Shown: positions 47,487-59,615, counted from the first letter of the stretch. The stretch is 64,000 nucleotides of DNA from Polytrichum commune (GCA_950295325.1 OX485808.1:21780527-21844526); one strand, 5' to 3'. The notes: a model not told the origin generated them from the letters alone. Numbers and translations: made by a program.

Positions 47487-48825
47487 AGGGGATCGCTATT
47501 TCCACACCTTTTTTGGCTAGATTCACACCTTTTTGCCGGTTCGGTTGCCGTGTCATTGAGGCGCTATACATGAGATTCTTCATGGTGCATCCGGACTGTT
47601 GATCCACCAAGGCCCATCCAAGGGCCTCAATGATCCTAGGTGGCGGTGGGGTGGGGGGCGGGGGTGGTGCTTGCCACCAAGGCGGGGTGGGGCTGTGGGC
47701 CTCATGTCTTTTTTCGGGATGCCGGATTTAGGGTGGTGTCGGGCCTAGTGGCTAGGCGGGCCCAGTGGCTAGGCCTACTTATTATATAACTAGTTGGTTA
47801 GCCTTACTCTACTTACTAAATGACTAGTTGGTTACCCTTACTCTACTTACTAAATGACTAGTTGGTTACCCTTACTCTACTTACTAAATAACTAGTTGGT
47901 TACCCTTACTCTACTTACTAAATAACTACACTAAATATGATATTTAGTGTTAGATACACTAAATACGAACACTACACTAAATCTCACTAACCCTATGAAA
48001 GTAAGTAACATTAAATGTAAATTCAAACACTAAATATCATTTATGGTAATATGTGAAAGTTACATGCATGAATTTAGTGTTTAGTAGGAAAGAGGTGGCA
48101 ACAAGGAAGGCGGCGGCGGCGCATTTATGTCTAACACTAATTATCAAAGAATTGAAAATTAGTGTTGAGCAAAGTAGGGTGGTAAAACATTAAATCTAAT
48201 CAAACACTAAATATCATATTTAGTGTAGTTGGTTAGCCTTACTCTACTTACTAAATGACTAGTTGGTTAGCCTTACTCTACTTACTAAATAACTAATTGG
48301 TTAGCCTTATTCTACTTATGGTCACTCTTCTTAATTGGACATGTATATTTGAGTGGTATATGTGCAAGTCTTGAAGTTAAGCTTTGATGCGTTAAAGTAT
48401 TGGAGAGGCTTACCAACTAGTTATTTAGTAAGTAGAGTAAGGCTAACCAACTAGTCATTTAGTAAGTAGAGGAAGGGTAACCAACTAGTCATTTAGTAAG
48501 TAGAGTAAGGCTAACCAACTAGTTATATAATAAGTAGGCCTAGCCACTGGGCCCGCCTAGCCACTAGGCCCGACACCACCCTAAATCCGGCCTCCCCAAA
48601 AAAGACATGAGGCCCACGGCCCCACCCCGCCTTGGTGGCAAGCACCACCCCCGCCCCCCACCCCACCGCCACCTAGGATCATTGAGGCCCTTGGATGGGC
48701 CTTGGTGGATCAACGGTCCGCATGCACCATGAAGAATCTCATATATAGCGCCTCAGTGACACGGCAACCGAACCGGCAAAAATGTGTGAATCTAGCCAAG
48801 AAAGGTGTGGAAGTAGCGATCCCCT
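47487..48825. mobile_element. Foldback-type element with long inverted arms (1339 bp)
   Basis: The left end AGGGGATCGCTATTTCCACA is mirrored at the right end (rc AGGGGATCGCTACTTCCACA). Arms are each about 430 bp (47487-47930 and 48395-48825) and ATATTT flanks both sides (47481-47486 and 48826-48831). The arms include GC-rich sequence (cttgccaccaaggcggggtg) and inner tandem 34-bp units. The centre has cactaaatatcatatttagt palindromes. No coding capacity. Confidence 0.88.
47789..47930. repeat. 34-bp tandem repeats in the foldback arm
   Basis: Four units of a 34-bp sequence starting actagttggttacccttact. Similar units occur in the centre (48225-48310) and inverted in the right arm (48415-48525). 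Confidence 0.85.
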
Positions 48826-48831
48826 ATATTT

Positions 48832-49846
48832 ATGCCTTGTTGGAACAATGCATATAACAAGTAGCTTCGCTATAAGACACTCTATCCTATTTAATGCCTC
48901 TCTACTCTGCTTGACTCTACTCTACTCTTAAATTTTTAACATATTGTCCAATCTCATTGTAACAAAAAAAAAACAAAAAAAAAACTATACATACATATTC
49001 TTAACTACAAGCCTTGTCATATACCACTTTGACAAATAATGGTAGGGGCATGATCAAGAAGAGTGACTAGAATGCACATAAAGTCCGTATACCCTAGTAT
49101 GTAATTCAATCTATCAAGGAACATGTCAATTGACATGAATACACCTATTTTGTATTATGACCTACATCACAAACTTTCAAAGGATGGTGATGTAAGTTAT
49201 ATAATATGATTAGTAGTACATGTTTGGATTACAATTAGTTGTTTATAATGTAATTCCATTGACAACCTCAAGTTGGAGACAACTTATGCCCTTAAATGTG
49301 ATGAACCAAAGTGCATTCAAGTTTCAACTGCCATTTTTGGGCATGTTCTATACACATAAATTTAATAATATAAAATTTGACACTAGGGTTGAGTTGAACA
49401 TGTCCTTCAGGTCCGTAGTAGTTGTGATACATTAGATGAAGTTGTAGAATTAAAAAGAAGAGAAATGAAGGAGAGATAAAGTGAAGAAGATGAGACAAAT
49501 TGCTCACGTGCACATGTAAAGTATGTTTTGTGTGCCTATAATTCTCATTTTCTCTCCAATGGGATGCAACCTTCACACTAGTTCACATCTTGAAAGTTTT
49601 CCTTCCATTATACATGAGTGATCATTTTGATTCTCCAAGCATAATCTTAAAACTAGTTTCTACTCAATAATAAATTATGAGATTCATTTTACATTTCCCA
49701 TTTAAACATCACCTTGTTGAATTGTAGTTTAATGTATTTCATAATCCTCGGATTTTTTAGCTAGATGGTTGATCTAAGAAGCATGATCCTAGGCTTTTTA
49801 AGAGTAATTTTTACATGGATTTTCATTTATGTGTAGAAGTTGGAAA
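48832..49846. other. Intergenic, no gene seen
   Basis: A-runs near 48963-48985. AT-rich with no supported coding frame. Confidence 0.4.
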
Positions 49847-49851
49847 CGTGT

Positions 49852-50763
49852 TGTTGTGTACCTCTCCATGAGGAGTGCCCGCAACACCATGGGCACAAGG
49901 GGGACCCCAGAGTGACGCCCGGGACTTGTGGCGCCATAGGTGAGAGGGCCCAAGTGTTCCTAATGTGGGTGAGGGCCCTGGGTGTTGAGAATGCCTCCCA
50001 CCCACAGAGACTAGGAGTCACGAGAGTAAGCCCATGAGCATGGAGTAGCTTATGGCTTCTGGATTCTAGAATGCTCAATAACTCCCCAATTGGATGTGTG
50101 AGATAAGAGATATGGCAATTTGAGTGGGGCACTGCTTAGGGATATTGCCCTGGGACAGCAGTGACTTGGGAGTGGAGCTCGGGACTGCCAAGATTAGAAC
50201 AACCATAACTTCCTCAATACTTGCTTGAATGGGGCAAGTGAGGAGTCTATCGGCATCTATGTTGATAAAGTGGTTGCTTGATAGAAGCAAAGATCATACA
50301 ACGAAGTTATGAAGGTCTGAAGCTAATGGGGGCTAATGGAAAATGTATACTTTGTCCCAACCCTTAGGAGAGAGACAAAAGGTTTCTTTTCGGTGGGGTA
50401 GGGGCCTTGCCCAAAGTCCTAGAGGCTTATATGGGTGAGGCGGCGTTGCCAACCAACCCCACCCGAAGCATACTTGGCAATTATGCTTCGGGTTGTTGTA
50501 ATGTTGCTCCGGCAACACGATGATCAACTTAAGATTGAACTTCCATCCATGGAAGTCCACATCTAACTATTGGCTACTTATTAAGGGGAGAGTCTTGAAT
50601 GCATGTGTAGGAGGGTTTGGTGACCAAACCATGAGCTTGGAGGTCCGCGGTATGGGGAGCTAATCATGCACGTATGTGGGATGTGCAGGTTAGCACTCAT
50701 GACACTTGCTAGAGTTGCGAAGCGGTCAAGATAAGTAAAGGGGCACTAGCAAGGTTTGCGACA
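49852..50763 (-). mobile_element. Solo LTR, family L1, copy 3 (912 bp, inverted)
   Basis: It is the reverse complement of the family: it begins tgttgtgtacctctccatga and ends gcgaca at 50763, flanked by CGTGT at 49847-49851 and 50764-50768. It carries the same TATA-like block (ggcttatatggg) near 50427. Confidence 0.92.
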
Positions 50764-50768
50764 CGTGT

Positions 50769-51570
50769 TGACGTGGGGCCATTGTGATCTTGCCAATGTC
50801 AAACCAATCAAAGCACTAGGAAACCACAGAGTAAACTTCATACCTTGTAGGGTTGCTTGGACAGTTGTCATCCCTCATACACTTTTCCTGCCCTATACTA
50901 GGTTAAAAATTTCTCATAATCTTTGTGCTAATGGAGAGATTGTGCTGAAAAGATTTGCCTTATGCAAACATACAAGCATATAGCAATGTGTGCAAATAAT
51001 TGCTACTACAAGGTCCCCGGTCCTAAGTCCCAAGTACAACATGGATGCCCACGTGACAACGCTTCTTTGGAGGCGAGGCCAGGGACTTTTGTTGAGAGTT
51101 GAGTCGAGCAAAAAATTAGACCCAACTCGCAACACAAATCCGAGAACTTTTTGCATAAAGTTGTTAGGACCTAACTTCAATGGATGTAAACCATATGTAA
51201 ATGGTTTCTTGAGACTCAAAAGTTGAGACCTTGTCTCCATGTCAGGACTAGTTGACATGAATGGGACTTAGGACCCATGTGAACCACCTTTAAATATCAT
51301 GGTGATTCAGCTAGCTTGTGTCTTGTTTGAAAGCATTTGATATTCACTCAAACTTTTGTTGATTCTCATTTTTATGTAGCATCTTTAGTCTAACTATGTT
51401 GTTAACTGAAGATGACAGAGAATGAAGACTTGTTTACGTGAAGAAGGAATCGGGATTGTCAACTTGGTGTCCAAGGATGCATGGACACTTGTAATGTGCA
51501 TTCACTCATGCACTGGGTTTATGGGGTGTTTTCTTTCACTACAAGTTGCAACCTGGACAGACAAAGCTAT
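50769..51570. other. Intergenic, no gene recognised
   Basis: Small open frames only. 51422-51560 reads partly protein-like (REEGIGIVNLVSKDAWTLVM) but has no recognised family or splice context. Confidence 0.3.
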
Positions 51571-51783
51571 GTCGGGGAAGAACCAGCGCTTAGTTACAGA
51601 TGAACCGATTGAGTTTGAGAAATAACCGGTTGAAGTTCAAGACTTCAGGAGAATTACCCATCATTTTAGAGGAATCTATAGAATATATCTCGAATGAATA
51701 AAGCAAAACTGGAAGATGTCAACATGTAACCGCCTGCATTAAGAATCACTAGGCTCTTGACCGACTATGCCCAAAAACTTCCC
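51571..51783 (-). mobile_element. MITE family B, inverted copy
   Basis: It begins gtcggggaagaaccag and ends ctatgcccaaaaacttccc, the inverse order of 22660-22879. It shows the target region (gatgaaccgattgagtttga) that is split by the solo LTR at 10583. Confidence 0.65.
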
Positions 51784-52361
51784 AGGCACTGAGACAAAGT
51801 AAAGAGCTCTTGGTGGATTGTCAGTACTTTGTGATGGCATGGAATTGTAAGGGATGAGAAAGAGTACCAAAGAAGCACTCAAAATATGGAGCAAGTTCTA
51901 ACAATTTTCCGACCCCAAAACTTGTTGAAGTTGCTCCAGTTTATGAAGTTGCACTTCCACACGTCTACACTGCTTTCCTTTTTTCCTTTCTTCTTTTTCA
52001 AAAAAAGAGAGCAGTCCAAGTGATCCTCAAATATCTCTTGGGTATGTCCAATACAGTAATTTCAGGAACACATGTTTGTGTTGTTCACATTCCAAATGAT
52101 CATATAGTTGGAATGTTTCCAAGTATTCCCAAGGTGAGGGCAAGGTGATTACTATCTCACTTGCAGCTTGATCAGCAAGCTGAGTGAAATCTATGTGTGA
52201 AATAAGCTGCAAGGAGAGCTCTTTGGTGAATGTGTCACCCAACATCAACTCCCTTCGATCTCTTCTTTGTCACACCATTCATGCATGGATATGTGAATCG
52301 CAAATTCAGAGTCTTCTAAACAATGTGGGTCACACTAAATCTGAACTTGAGAGCATGACCA

Positions 52362-52665
52362 CCCATTATCATTATAGGCCCCCGTGACCGGAGAATGCCG
52401 AGTTTAGCCTGTGAGCTGGACCCGTGCGTTAGGCCTAACTGCCATTGTACTGTTAGTTAGGGCCGGAAAGCCCTCCCCAGCTGGAATAGCTTGGGTATAT
52501 TACGGTTTAACTTTCAACTCCTCTAAAAGAGAATCAACTGTTAATACCTCACAATCTTTGACAAAATAAAATCTTAGCTTCAATTGTTTCTATGTAAAGC
52601 CATGTGTATTGTAAGAAATTACTTTTTGATCATGGAACCCACAGTTTGCGAAGCTCATATACAAT
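52362..52665. repeat. Dispersed repeat family D, copy 2
   Basis: Same orientation and order as 14036-14345, ending at ttttgatcatggaacccac. Confidence 0.65.
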
Positions 52666-52669
52666 CTAC

Positions 52670-53250
52670 TCTTTCTAAGTATTACCTATTTAAGTGTTAT
52701 TTTGCATAAGTGTTACATTTTTCATACTCCCTTGAAACATACAAAATCCATGAAACGTATACTCTAATGATGTGAATTCATGACCACTACTCTAAGTGAC
52801 AATGTTGGAGGGTGGAGAGTGAGCCAATGCAGAGAGTGGTGGAGAGTGAACCTCACCAATTTGATTATTCAAATTGATTCACATGTAAACATTTCATTGG
52901 GGTGATGAGGAGTTGTATTGTTGAGTCTTGGAAAAAATTGGACACTTAAGAATTTGTTTGTTGAGTCATTGGTATGTCTATCAATGTCTATTTCTTACTT
53001 AGTTTCTCTTCTGAATGTGGGGAATATCCGGGAATACTACATGGAATACTGTCAATCCCATAGAACAACATGTGTATTAGAATAATGTTATGGACACAAA
53101 TTGAGAATTTACAATAATATTTCCACCTTTTATTGTTTTATTTGTAAATTTTTGTGATGGCAATACCAGAGTCTTGTTGGACCTGGTTTAACTTTCGAGA
53201 GCGATCCTTCCTAAAACGCCTACTGGGGGCATTTACCGGGAGCTAGTGGA
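52670..53250. other. Intergenic upstream of the WDR55-type gene
   Basis: AT-rich with no coding frame. It probably holds distal promoter DNA of the gene that follows. Confidence 0.4.
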
Positions 53251-53256
53251 GTTACT

Positions 53257-53340
53257 CTTATAAAGGTCCCATAAACCCCGAACCCTAAAACCCCAAACCC
53301 TAAACCTCTCGTGAATCGCTCGGAGATCTTAGGGTTTGGA
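53257..53340 (+). promoter_or_regulatory. TATA-like box and telobox cluster of the WDR55-type gene
   Basis: cttataaagg at 53257-53266 is followed by aaccctaa (53281), AAACCCTA (53295-53302) and the inverse TAGGGTTT (53330-53337). Teloboxes are common near the start sites of plant translation and ribosome-biogenesis genes, which suits a WDR55-type product. Confidence 0.65.
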
Positions 53341-53441
53341 GAATTTCTACACGAGATTTTAGTTTCTTCGAGGTGTTGCGGTTCCGAGGATGCTGTCCTC
53401 GCTTCGTCGCAACTGAAGTTGCTGCGGCCAACACTGTCAAG

Positions 53442-53656
53442 GTAAGACATGTTTGGCAATTGGCGAGAAGTTGTTCTTTTTTTGGAGTCAACAGAGGTAG
53501 CAAGGTTTTGTCTTTTTCACTTCCGTCATCATGTGTGAGCTCATCGAAAGCACCTGGCTTGGGACGAAACAATTGCGCTGAATTCTCGCAACTTATGTTG
53601 ATTCTTCATTTGATTTTAAGTTCATAAGCTCACAAATTCTAAGTGGTAATGTCCAG
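53442..53656 (+). other. Probable 5' UTR intron
   Basis: A consensus donor (caag|gtaaga) at 53442 and an acceptor (tgtccag) ending at 53656 lie 33 bp before the ATG at 53689. Confidence 0.5.
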
Positions 53657-53688
53657 ACCCAAAGGGTTGGATAATCTGCAGAGGAGCG

Positions 53689-54822
53689 ATGGGGGAGACG
53701 GCGGTGGAGATAGATGTGGGGACGCAGCCGTTTGATCTGGCCTTCCACCCGTCAGCGAATTTGGTTGCTGTAGCGCTCATCACAGGGCACGTTCAGTTGT
53801 ACAAATATGGAGAGGGAGGGGATGTCGCAAGGCTGTGGAGCCTGAGTGCGCACAGCGAGTCGTGTCGCGCAGTCCGCTTCGTGCAGGACGGCGAGTACGT
53901 GCTCACCGCGTCGCCAGACAAGTCGATTCTCGCAACCAATGTGGAAACAGGCCAAGCGGTCGCGAGGTTATCCGACGCACACGAGGCGGCCATCAACCGA
54001 ATTGTAAACTGCTCCGAGACGACGGTGGCATCCGGCGACGACGAAGGCAACATCAAGGTATGGGACACGCGGAGCAACACGTGCTGCGGCAGCTTCGAGG
54101 CGCACGAGGATTTCGTGTCCGACATGGAGTATTTGCCTGCCAGCAATCAGCTGTTGGCTGTGAGCGGCGACGGAACCCTTTCTGTGTTAAACTTGCGGCG
54201 GAACAAGATCGACAAGCAAACGCAATTTGCTGAGGATGAATTGCTTTCTGTTGTGGTTTGCAAGAATGGACAGAAGGTGATCTGTGGCTCCCAAGACGGA
54301 GTTCTGTTATTGTATTCTTGGGGAGCCATGTTGGATTGCAGCGATCGGTTTGTTGGACATCCCAATTCGGTGGACGCGATCTTGAAGGTTGATGAAGATA
54401 CTCTCCTCACGGGTTCGAGCGATGGCATCATTCGAATTGTTTCGATTCTTCCAAACAAAATGATTGGAGTGGTAGGAGAGCATGCAGAATTTCCAGTGGA
54501 GCGACTCGCGTTTTCGCACGACCGGAACATCCTGGGAAGCGCTTCACATGATAACACGGTGAAGCTATGGGATGTGAAGTATTTGCATGAAGAGGAGGAG
54601 GAGAACGCAGATGAAACGGTTAAAGAAGCAGAGACGACGACGCTCGCAGGAAGTCTGGCTCAAAGTAGTGGTCAAACACTAATCCCAAATCCCGTAGCAG
54701 ATGGTGACAGTAGCGGCGACGAAATGGAACTGGAAGGCTCAAAACAAAGGAGAAATAAAGGGAAGAAGGGAAAGCAGCAACGCTCCACGGGGACGACATC
54801 AAATTTTTTCGATGACCTATGA
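53689..54822 (+). CDS. WDR55: WD40-repeat protein, WDR55 type
   Basis: 377 codons without introns. The start MGETAVEIDVGTQPFDLAFH matches the conserved N-terminus of the WDR55 family. About six to seven WD units follow: HSESCRAVRF...LTASPDKSI, HEAAINRI...ASGDDEGNIKVWD, HEDFVSDM...GDGTLSVLN, GSQDGVLLLY, HPNSVDAI...TGSSDGIIRI and FPVERLAFS...SASHDNTVKLWD. They build one beta-propeller. The tail is acidic (EEEEENADE) and then lysine/arginine rich (KQRRNKGKKGKQQR), ending in FFDDL, as in nucleolar relatives. In plants WDR55 is known as a DDB1-associated developmental protein, and in animals it acts in rRNA processing. The telobox promoter fits the latter. Confidence 0.92.
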   Translation: MGETAVEIDVGTQPFDLAFHPSANLVAVALITGHVQLYKYGEGGDVARLWSLSAHSESCRAVRFVQDGEYVLTASPDKSILATNVETGQAVARLSDAHEAAINRIVNCSETTVASGDDEGNIKVWDTRSNTCCGSFEAHEDFVSDMEYLPASNQLLAVSGDGTLSVLNLRRNKIDKQTQFAEDELLSVVVCKNGQKVICGSQDGVLLLYSWGAMLDCSDRFVGHPNSVDAILKVDEDTLLTGSSDGIIRIVSILPNKMIGVVGEHAEFPVERLAFSHDRNILGSASHDNTVKLWDVKYLHEEEEENADETVKEAETTTLAGSLAQSSGQTLIPNPVADGDSSGDEMELEGSKQRRNKGKKGKQQRSTGTTSNFFDDL

Positions 54823-56630
54823 TTGTTGAGCTCTGAAGAACCCTCAGGAATTATCTAATGGCCTCAAGAATTATTCAGATTGGCCCACCCAAGCCACTGG
54901 AATGTAATCTAGACTTCTCTAAACTCGCCGACATGCTGCCTCAGAGGTTTTTCGAATGAAAAGGTGGGATCAAATGACCTATTTTCTCCTTTCAAAGGTC
55001 GGCCTTGTTGTGGAGTTATACTGATGCTTTGAAAGACCGATAGTATGTAGTCAATCTCCCAGGACATTGGGATGACGAAAGTGGACATGGTTTTTTTTAA
55101 TCCATGTCCACCCCGTCTTCAGGTTTTGGAGATGATTGTGACCCTAAATGCCTAGGAGCTCTCATGTCGCACTGAATTATCAAATTTGACAGGAAGTCAA
55201 GTAACATGAACTTGATCTCATGTTTTGGGGGGAGATGGTTTAGGAAAGAGGGAAAGAGGAATGTGTCTCAAGCCTTCTGAGATCTATGTTTCTTGTTATA
55301 TCTGTGTTCTTACATGTGAGGTGGTGAATAGTGTACATGCTAAGTGATTCTAGAGTTTGGTGTCTCTCTTGCTGTGAATTGGAGCCTGAGGTAGCTAGAA
55401 TCCAAGTGTTTTTGGAACCACCCAGTGAATCTGGTGCTATTATATGATTACTAATTCAACTTCCATCATCTTTCAAGAGTAACTTGCAGGTTTTGTTCTG
55501 GAATGCTGCAAACACAAATATCCTTGATAAGGTTTGTTTTTGGAGTTCCGTGCATTGGTTGTAGATGTGCAATGTAGGTGTTCTAGGCCCAGGACTTGGC
55601 TTTTGATTGTTTCTTGTAATTGAATGTGTCATTTGGGTAGTGTTTCTTTACAGTTGAGATAAAGCTCACTTACAGATATGAAGCTTCGAAAGAAGCCCAA
55701 TCTACTGTTCCTGAATGTTTCACATATTTGGTTCACATAGTTAGTTAATTGCTACATGCACATTTTGAGAGTTTTTTGAAGTACTTGGTAGGACATACAT
55801 CCTACATCTTGTGGGCCACCAAGTACAATGTTAAGCTTGCCCACTTCCAGGTTTCTGCTTAAATTGACATGAACCAGACTAATTTAAGCATCAATGAATA
55901 CAACTAGTTCAGGGTCTCTGACCTCAGTTTAGGTGCTAATTTGGCTATGAAATAGTAATTCCAGAGCTCTACGTGAGTGATGAACGTTTTCACCCTCAGT
56001 TCATTCTCCTAAGTAGGTGTCATGAAAATTTACCCCCCTTCTCATCAGTCTCCAATTGTGTCAATTTTCCTTAACATGAATGCAAGATGAGTATTAAAAC
56101 TTAGTTTTGATGTCGACCAAAAAATTGCCCATTGCTTGGAACTCTGCTTGAAACTTGACAGATGACACCAGTGAAGACAGTAAGTTATCACTTAACGCTA
56201 GTGTACAACCTATATACACAATGTCTATGAGTCTCATGAAGTTTTGAAGTGATATTTTTTCTTCCATATTCATGAGTTTGGAACTTTTCTTATCTTGCAC
56301 ATTATCTTATGTTGAGGAGATCATATGTGACACTGATGATTAGAATACTCTTGTGTGTATAATGCAAGGGCACCCAAGCTGTGTATTTGAACCCAAACTT
56401 CTAACAATTTAAGATATTCAACCAATAAATTTGCATAGGATCAATTTTTAGTAACTTTTGACACAATCAATTATAGAGTGGAAATATGTACACTGATATG
56501 TGCAATTTGGTGGCCCAATGGATCAGCTTGCTCACCTATACCCTTTTGATTAGCCAGTAAAGCAACTCACTTTCACAATACTTGGTCGAAAATCTTGATG
56601 CTCATATTTGTGTTACAAATTCATTGACTT
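54823..56630. other. 3' UTR and intergenic, no gene seen
   Basis: The first few hundred bases are probably WDR55 3' UTR. Small frames such as 56094-56300 have no family character. Confidence 0.4.
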
Positions 56631-56639
56631 CTGCCAATG

Positions 56640-56960
56640 ACGAAAATCCTGGGGGATTCAAGTAGTCAATGGTAAACTATCCCTATCTCTAGAGATACTA
56701 GACTATACCACTTTTGCTCTTATCATAGAGTTGAAAATAGGCACATTTTGTGTCCGAATGTCCTCTATATAAGCCCAAGTTGACAACAACCTCTATCTCA
56801 AGAAGGCTACCACTCTCCGCCACTCTGGAGAATCACTTGGGTTCAAACCATCATGATGTACTTTCAGTCCCATTTGCCTTTTCGACTTCGTGGACTTTAA
56901 AATCAATTACATTCCATTGACATTCTACACTATTTTGAATATTCATTACCATAGTAACAA
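56640..56960. repeat. Dispersed repeat, related to about 6100-6500
   Basis: It shares taccacttttg-type, ctttaaaatcaat and catcctaatgt/catgatgta landmarks in the same order with 6100-6500. Strongly diverged. Confidence 0.45.
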
Positions 56961-57149
56961 AGAATATGAATTCCTTTTCACACTGTGATTACTATGGGGA
57001 TGAATAAACAATCTCACAAGTTTTTGCAATCTGATTTTGACCCAAGATAATTTGTATGGATAAGGAGGCAACCTATTTGTGACATGTAGTTCAAATACAT
57101 GTTTTTTTGTGCATGGGAATAATGGGCCGGATTATTGAAGCAAGTACAT

Positions 57150-57415
57150 TGGTTGTTGTATCCATAACCATAAATTTTTTTTTTATGGAAGAAGATTGGA
57201 TATTAGGTATGTTGAAAAATATGTTGAAAGGGCTCCCACCCATTGCCATCTCCGCATTTGAATGTAGAAAACGGACGTGTCCCCCCATTGCTGTATCCAT
57301 ATCCAAAGTCATTTTTTTATGGATGAAAAGTAGACAGTTTGTTGAAAAATACGTCAAGAATGCTCGCATGGTCCACCCATCACCATATCCACATCTGAAT
57401 GCTAAAAATGGATGA
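57150..57415. repeat. Two tandem units of about 133 bp
   Basis: Each has tatccata, a T-run, atgga, gttgaaaaat, then cacccat and gaatg in the same order. Diverged, with no coding value. Confidence 0.5.
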
Positions 57416-58032
57416 GGTTGTCTCTCTTTTTTCCAACCATATCAAGCCCATTATTTGCCACCTCAAAACTCTCCTCGAACATTATCAGATGAGCAATCAA
57501 TGACCTTATTTCCCCTTGACTTACTGTAAATAGTCTAGCTTACGGAACAAACTCACATCAACCTTCAAGTTGTCCAGCTTCAAAGAAAATATTTCTTAGC
57601 TTGCTCTGTCATCACATATGTATTATGTGTAGTGCAGTGTGAAAGATGGTTGCTAACTCAAACTCCCATTCGAACCATGATGTGCAAGAAGTAAATAGTT
57701 TAGAAAGAGCTCCAAGTCAATTCAGAAGGGTATTCTAATCTTACGCTTTGATCGATTTCAGCGTGCTCTTTGCCGATTGTACCTTTTCTTAGAATTGCTT
57801 ATGCTGGCAACTGATGATCGCAGAACAGAAACTTGAATTGATCAATCCATAGTTGTAACGATACCCTGGAGAAATTTGACAAACTGCAAAATCACATGTT
57901 CCACAAAAGCAGTTACTATTATTCTTCAATCTGCAAATTCCTAGAGTAGTACTTAGCAGTGCCTCGTTGAGCAGGAACATTTGCAAGGGCATTTCAAAAA
58001 GAGGTTGCAAGGAATCATTGATTAGATACAAT

Positions 58033-58925
58033 TTCGAGCGATTGGAGACACGAAGTACCAAATTCGCAATGAGGGAGACATTTTTCTAGAAGTTTTTTTA
58101 CAGTTTGTTTGAATCGGACACTCACATCTTGCGACCAAGGAGGTTCTGTCTAACAAAACCTGCAACATATGCACGTACCACAGCCTTTACCTGACTTGGT
58201 AAATAAACCATGGAAGAAAGCTCAACAACATCAACCACGCTCTTTGACCTAAGTTTTGTCTCCTTATCCGCCAGTTCCTCTCTTCGAGGACACCTATTTT
58301 ACAAAAATAACTCGCAACATGAATTCGATGCTTGGTAAGGATTACGGCAGCAGCACATAAGGATGTTGGATCAAGGAGCTCGAAAGCTAATTAAAACCGC
58401 CAAGTGTAGGCAAATGGCTTCGTGGTGAAGACACATGATGCAATTTTGAGATACTGAAGACACAAAAATTTGAAGTCTTGACCTAACTTTGTATCCCTGT
58501 CCCCATGTTCCTCTCTTCGAGGACTCCTACTTTACAATAAGTCCGCAACAACAGTTAGATTGCTCGGGGCATCACTCAAGAGTGTTGTTGACTAAAAAGA
58601 GACAACGGATATGCACGACTGTCTTAGATGACAAGACACATGATGCAATTTCGAGACATAGAGAACCACCAAACTTGCGAAGTAGAAATTTTTACCAATC
58701 TTTTATACAGAGTCTGTTTGAAGTGGACATTCACATCTTGCGACCAAAGGAGGCCTTGTCTACCAAATCCTGTAACATATGCACATACCAAAGCTTCCCC
58801 GACTTAATAGACCATGGAAGAAACCACTACAACATCACCCTTTCTATCCGTGTGTTCCTCTGTTCGAGCACTCCAATTTTACAAATAAATCCGCAACATG
58901 CGTTAGATGCTTGGCAGGGGATCGT

Positions 58926-58962
<37 letters not shown>

Positions 58963-59005
58963 CTCAAGGATGTTGACTCAAGGAGCTCGAAAGCTGATAA
59001 AACCC
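58033..59005. repeat. Tandem duplication of DNA downstream of TSPO
   Basis: About 58033-58400 and 58647-59005 are copies, sharing ctcacatcttgcgaccaa, aacatatgcac, accatggaagaaa and aaggagctcgaaagct. A partial third piece lies at about 58425-58600 (gttcctctcttcgaggac). The second copy abuts the TSPO stop codon, so the unit is probably 3' UTR. It also carries a (caacag)n microsatellite at 58925-58965. Confidence 0.75.
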
Positions 59006-59015
59006 GCCGAATGGC

Positions 59016-59615
59016 TTAGTCCTGGTGAGGAACACCATGAATGTTCTTGATCAAGATGGAGAAGGTCAAAAAGGATGCAAACAGCACCCAGACGAAGTAA
59101 ATCTTCATGAGGTTAGCAGCCACGTGGTTCACAGGCTGGAAGGCACCGATGGAGGTGAACACGGCGGCAGCCAACGCAAGAGCGTCCACGAAGGCAAGAG
59201 TGATGTTATGCATCCTGAAGAAGAACACTGACCACATGAGGTTCAAGAACAGTTGCACGAAGTAAACTCCGAGAGGGAAGCTTTGCTTCTGGAAGCCTCC
59301 ATCCGCCCACACCAACCATGATGCCAACCCCATGAGAGGGTAGATCAAAGTCCAGATTAAGCCGAAGATTGGACCAGGTGGAGTCCAGAATGGCTTGTTC
59401 AAATCCTTGTACCATTGATTGGGACCGTTGAACATGGCCACAATCATCCCTGCCACGAATGGAATCGCAACTGCCACAATCATCGAAGGCACCCCTGGCT
59501 TCTTCACCACCTCTGCACTCTTCCGGTACGCCCTCGCCACGTACTTCTGGTCCGTCGGATCTGCATCGTACACGGCCTCGGTTGTCGACCTCTTCGTCAA
59601 CCCCTCGGAACTCAT
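59016..59615 (-). CDS. TSPO: TSPO / tryptophan-rich sensory protein homologue
   Basis: 199 codons from the ATG at 59615 (aagATGAGTTCC). The frame is open 41 codons farther upstream with another ATG, but that part is low-complexity Cys/Val/Phe and does not resemble the family. An N-terminal hydrophilic extension (residues 1-42), typical of plant TSPO, precedes five membrane segments (about 43-63, 80-104, 114-134, 138-158 and 168-190). The family signature WYKDLNKPFWTPP is at 68-80, and W-L-V-W and N-L-M-W-S follow. TSPO binds tetrapyrroles. In Arabidopsis it is stress- and ABA-induced, sits in secretory membranes, and takes aquaporins and haem to degradation. The gene lacks introns, as in Arabidopsis. 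Confidence 0.93.
   Translation of the reverse strand: MSSEGLTKRSTTEAVYDADPTDQKYVARAYRKSAEVVKKPGVPSMIVAVAIPFVAGMIVAMFNGPNQWYKDLNKPFWTPPGPIFGLIWTLIYPLMGLASWLVWADGGFQKQSFPLGVYFVQLFLNLMWSVFFFRMHNITLAFVDALALAAAVFTSIGAFQPVNHVAANLMKIYFVWVLFASFLTFSILIKNIHGVPHQD

Noticed and set aside
48963-48985. A-run as a poly-A tail of a retrocopy
   Set aside because: No upstream coding or SINE/LINE sequence and no target duplication was seen.
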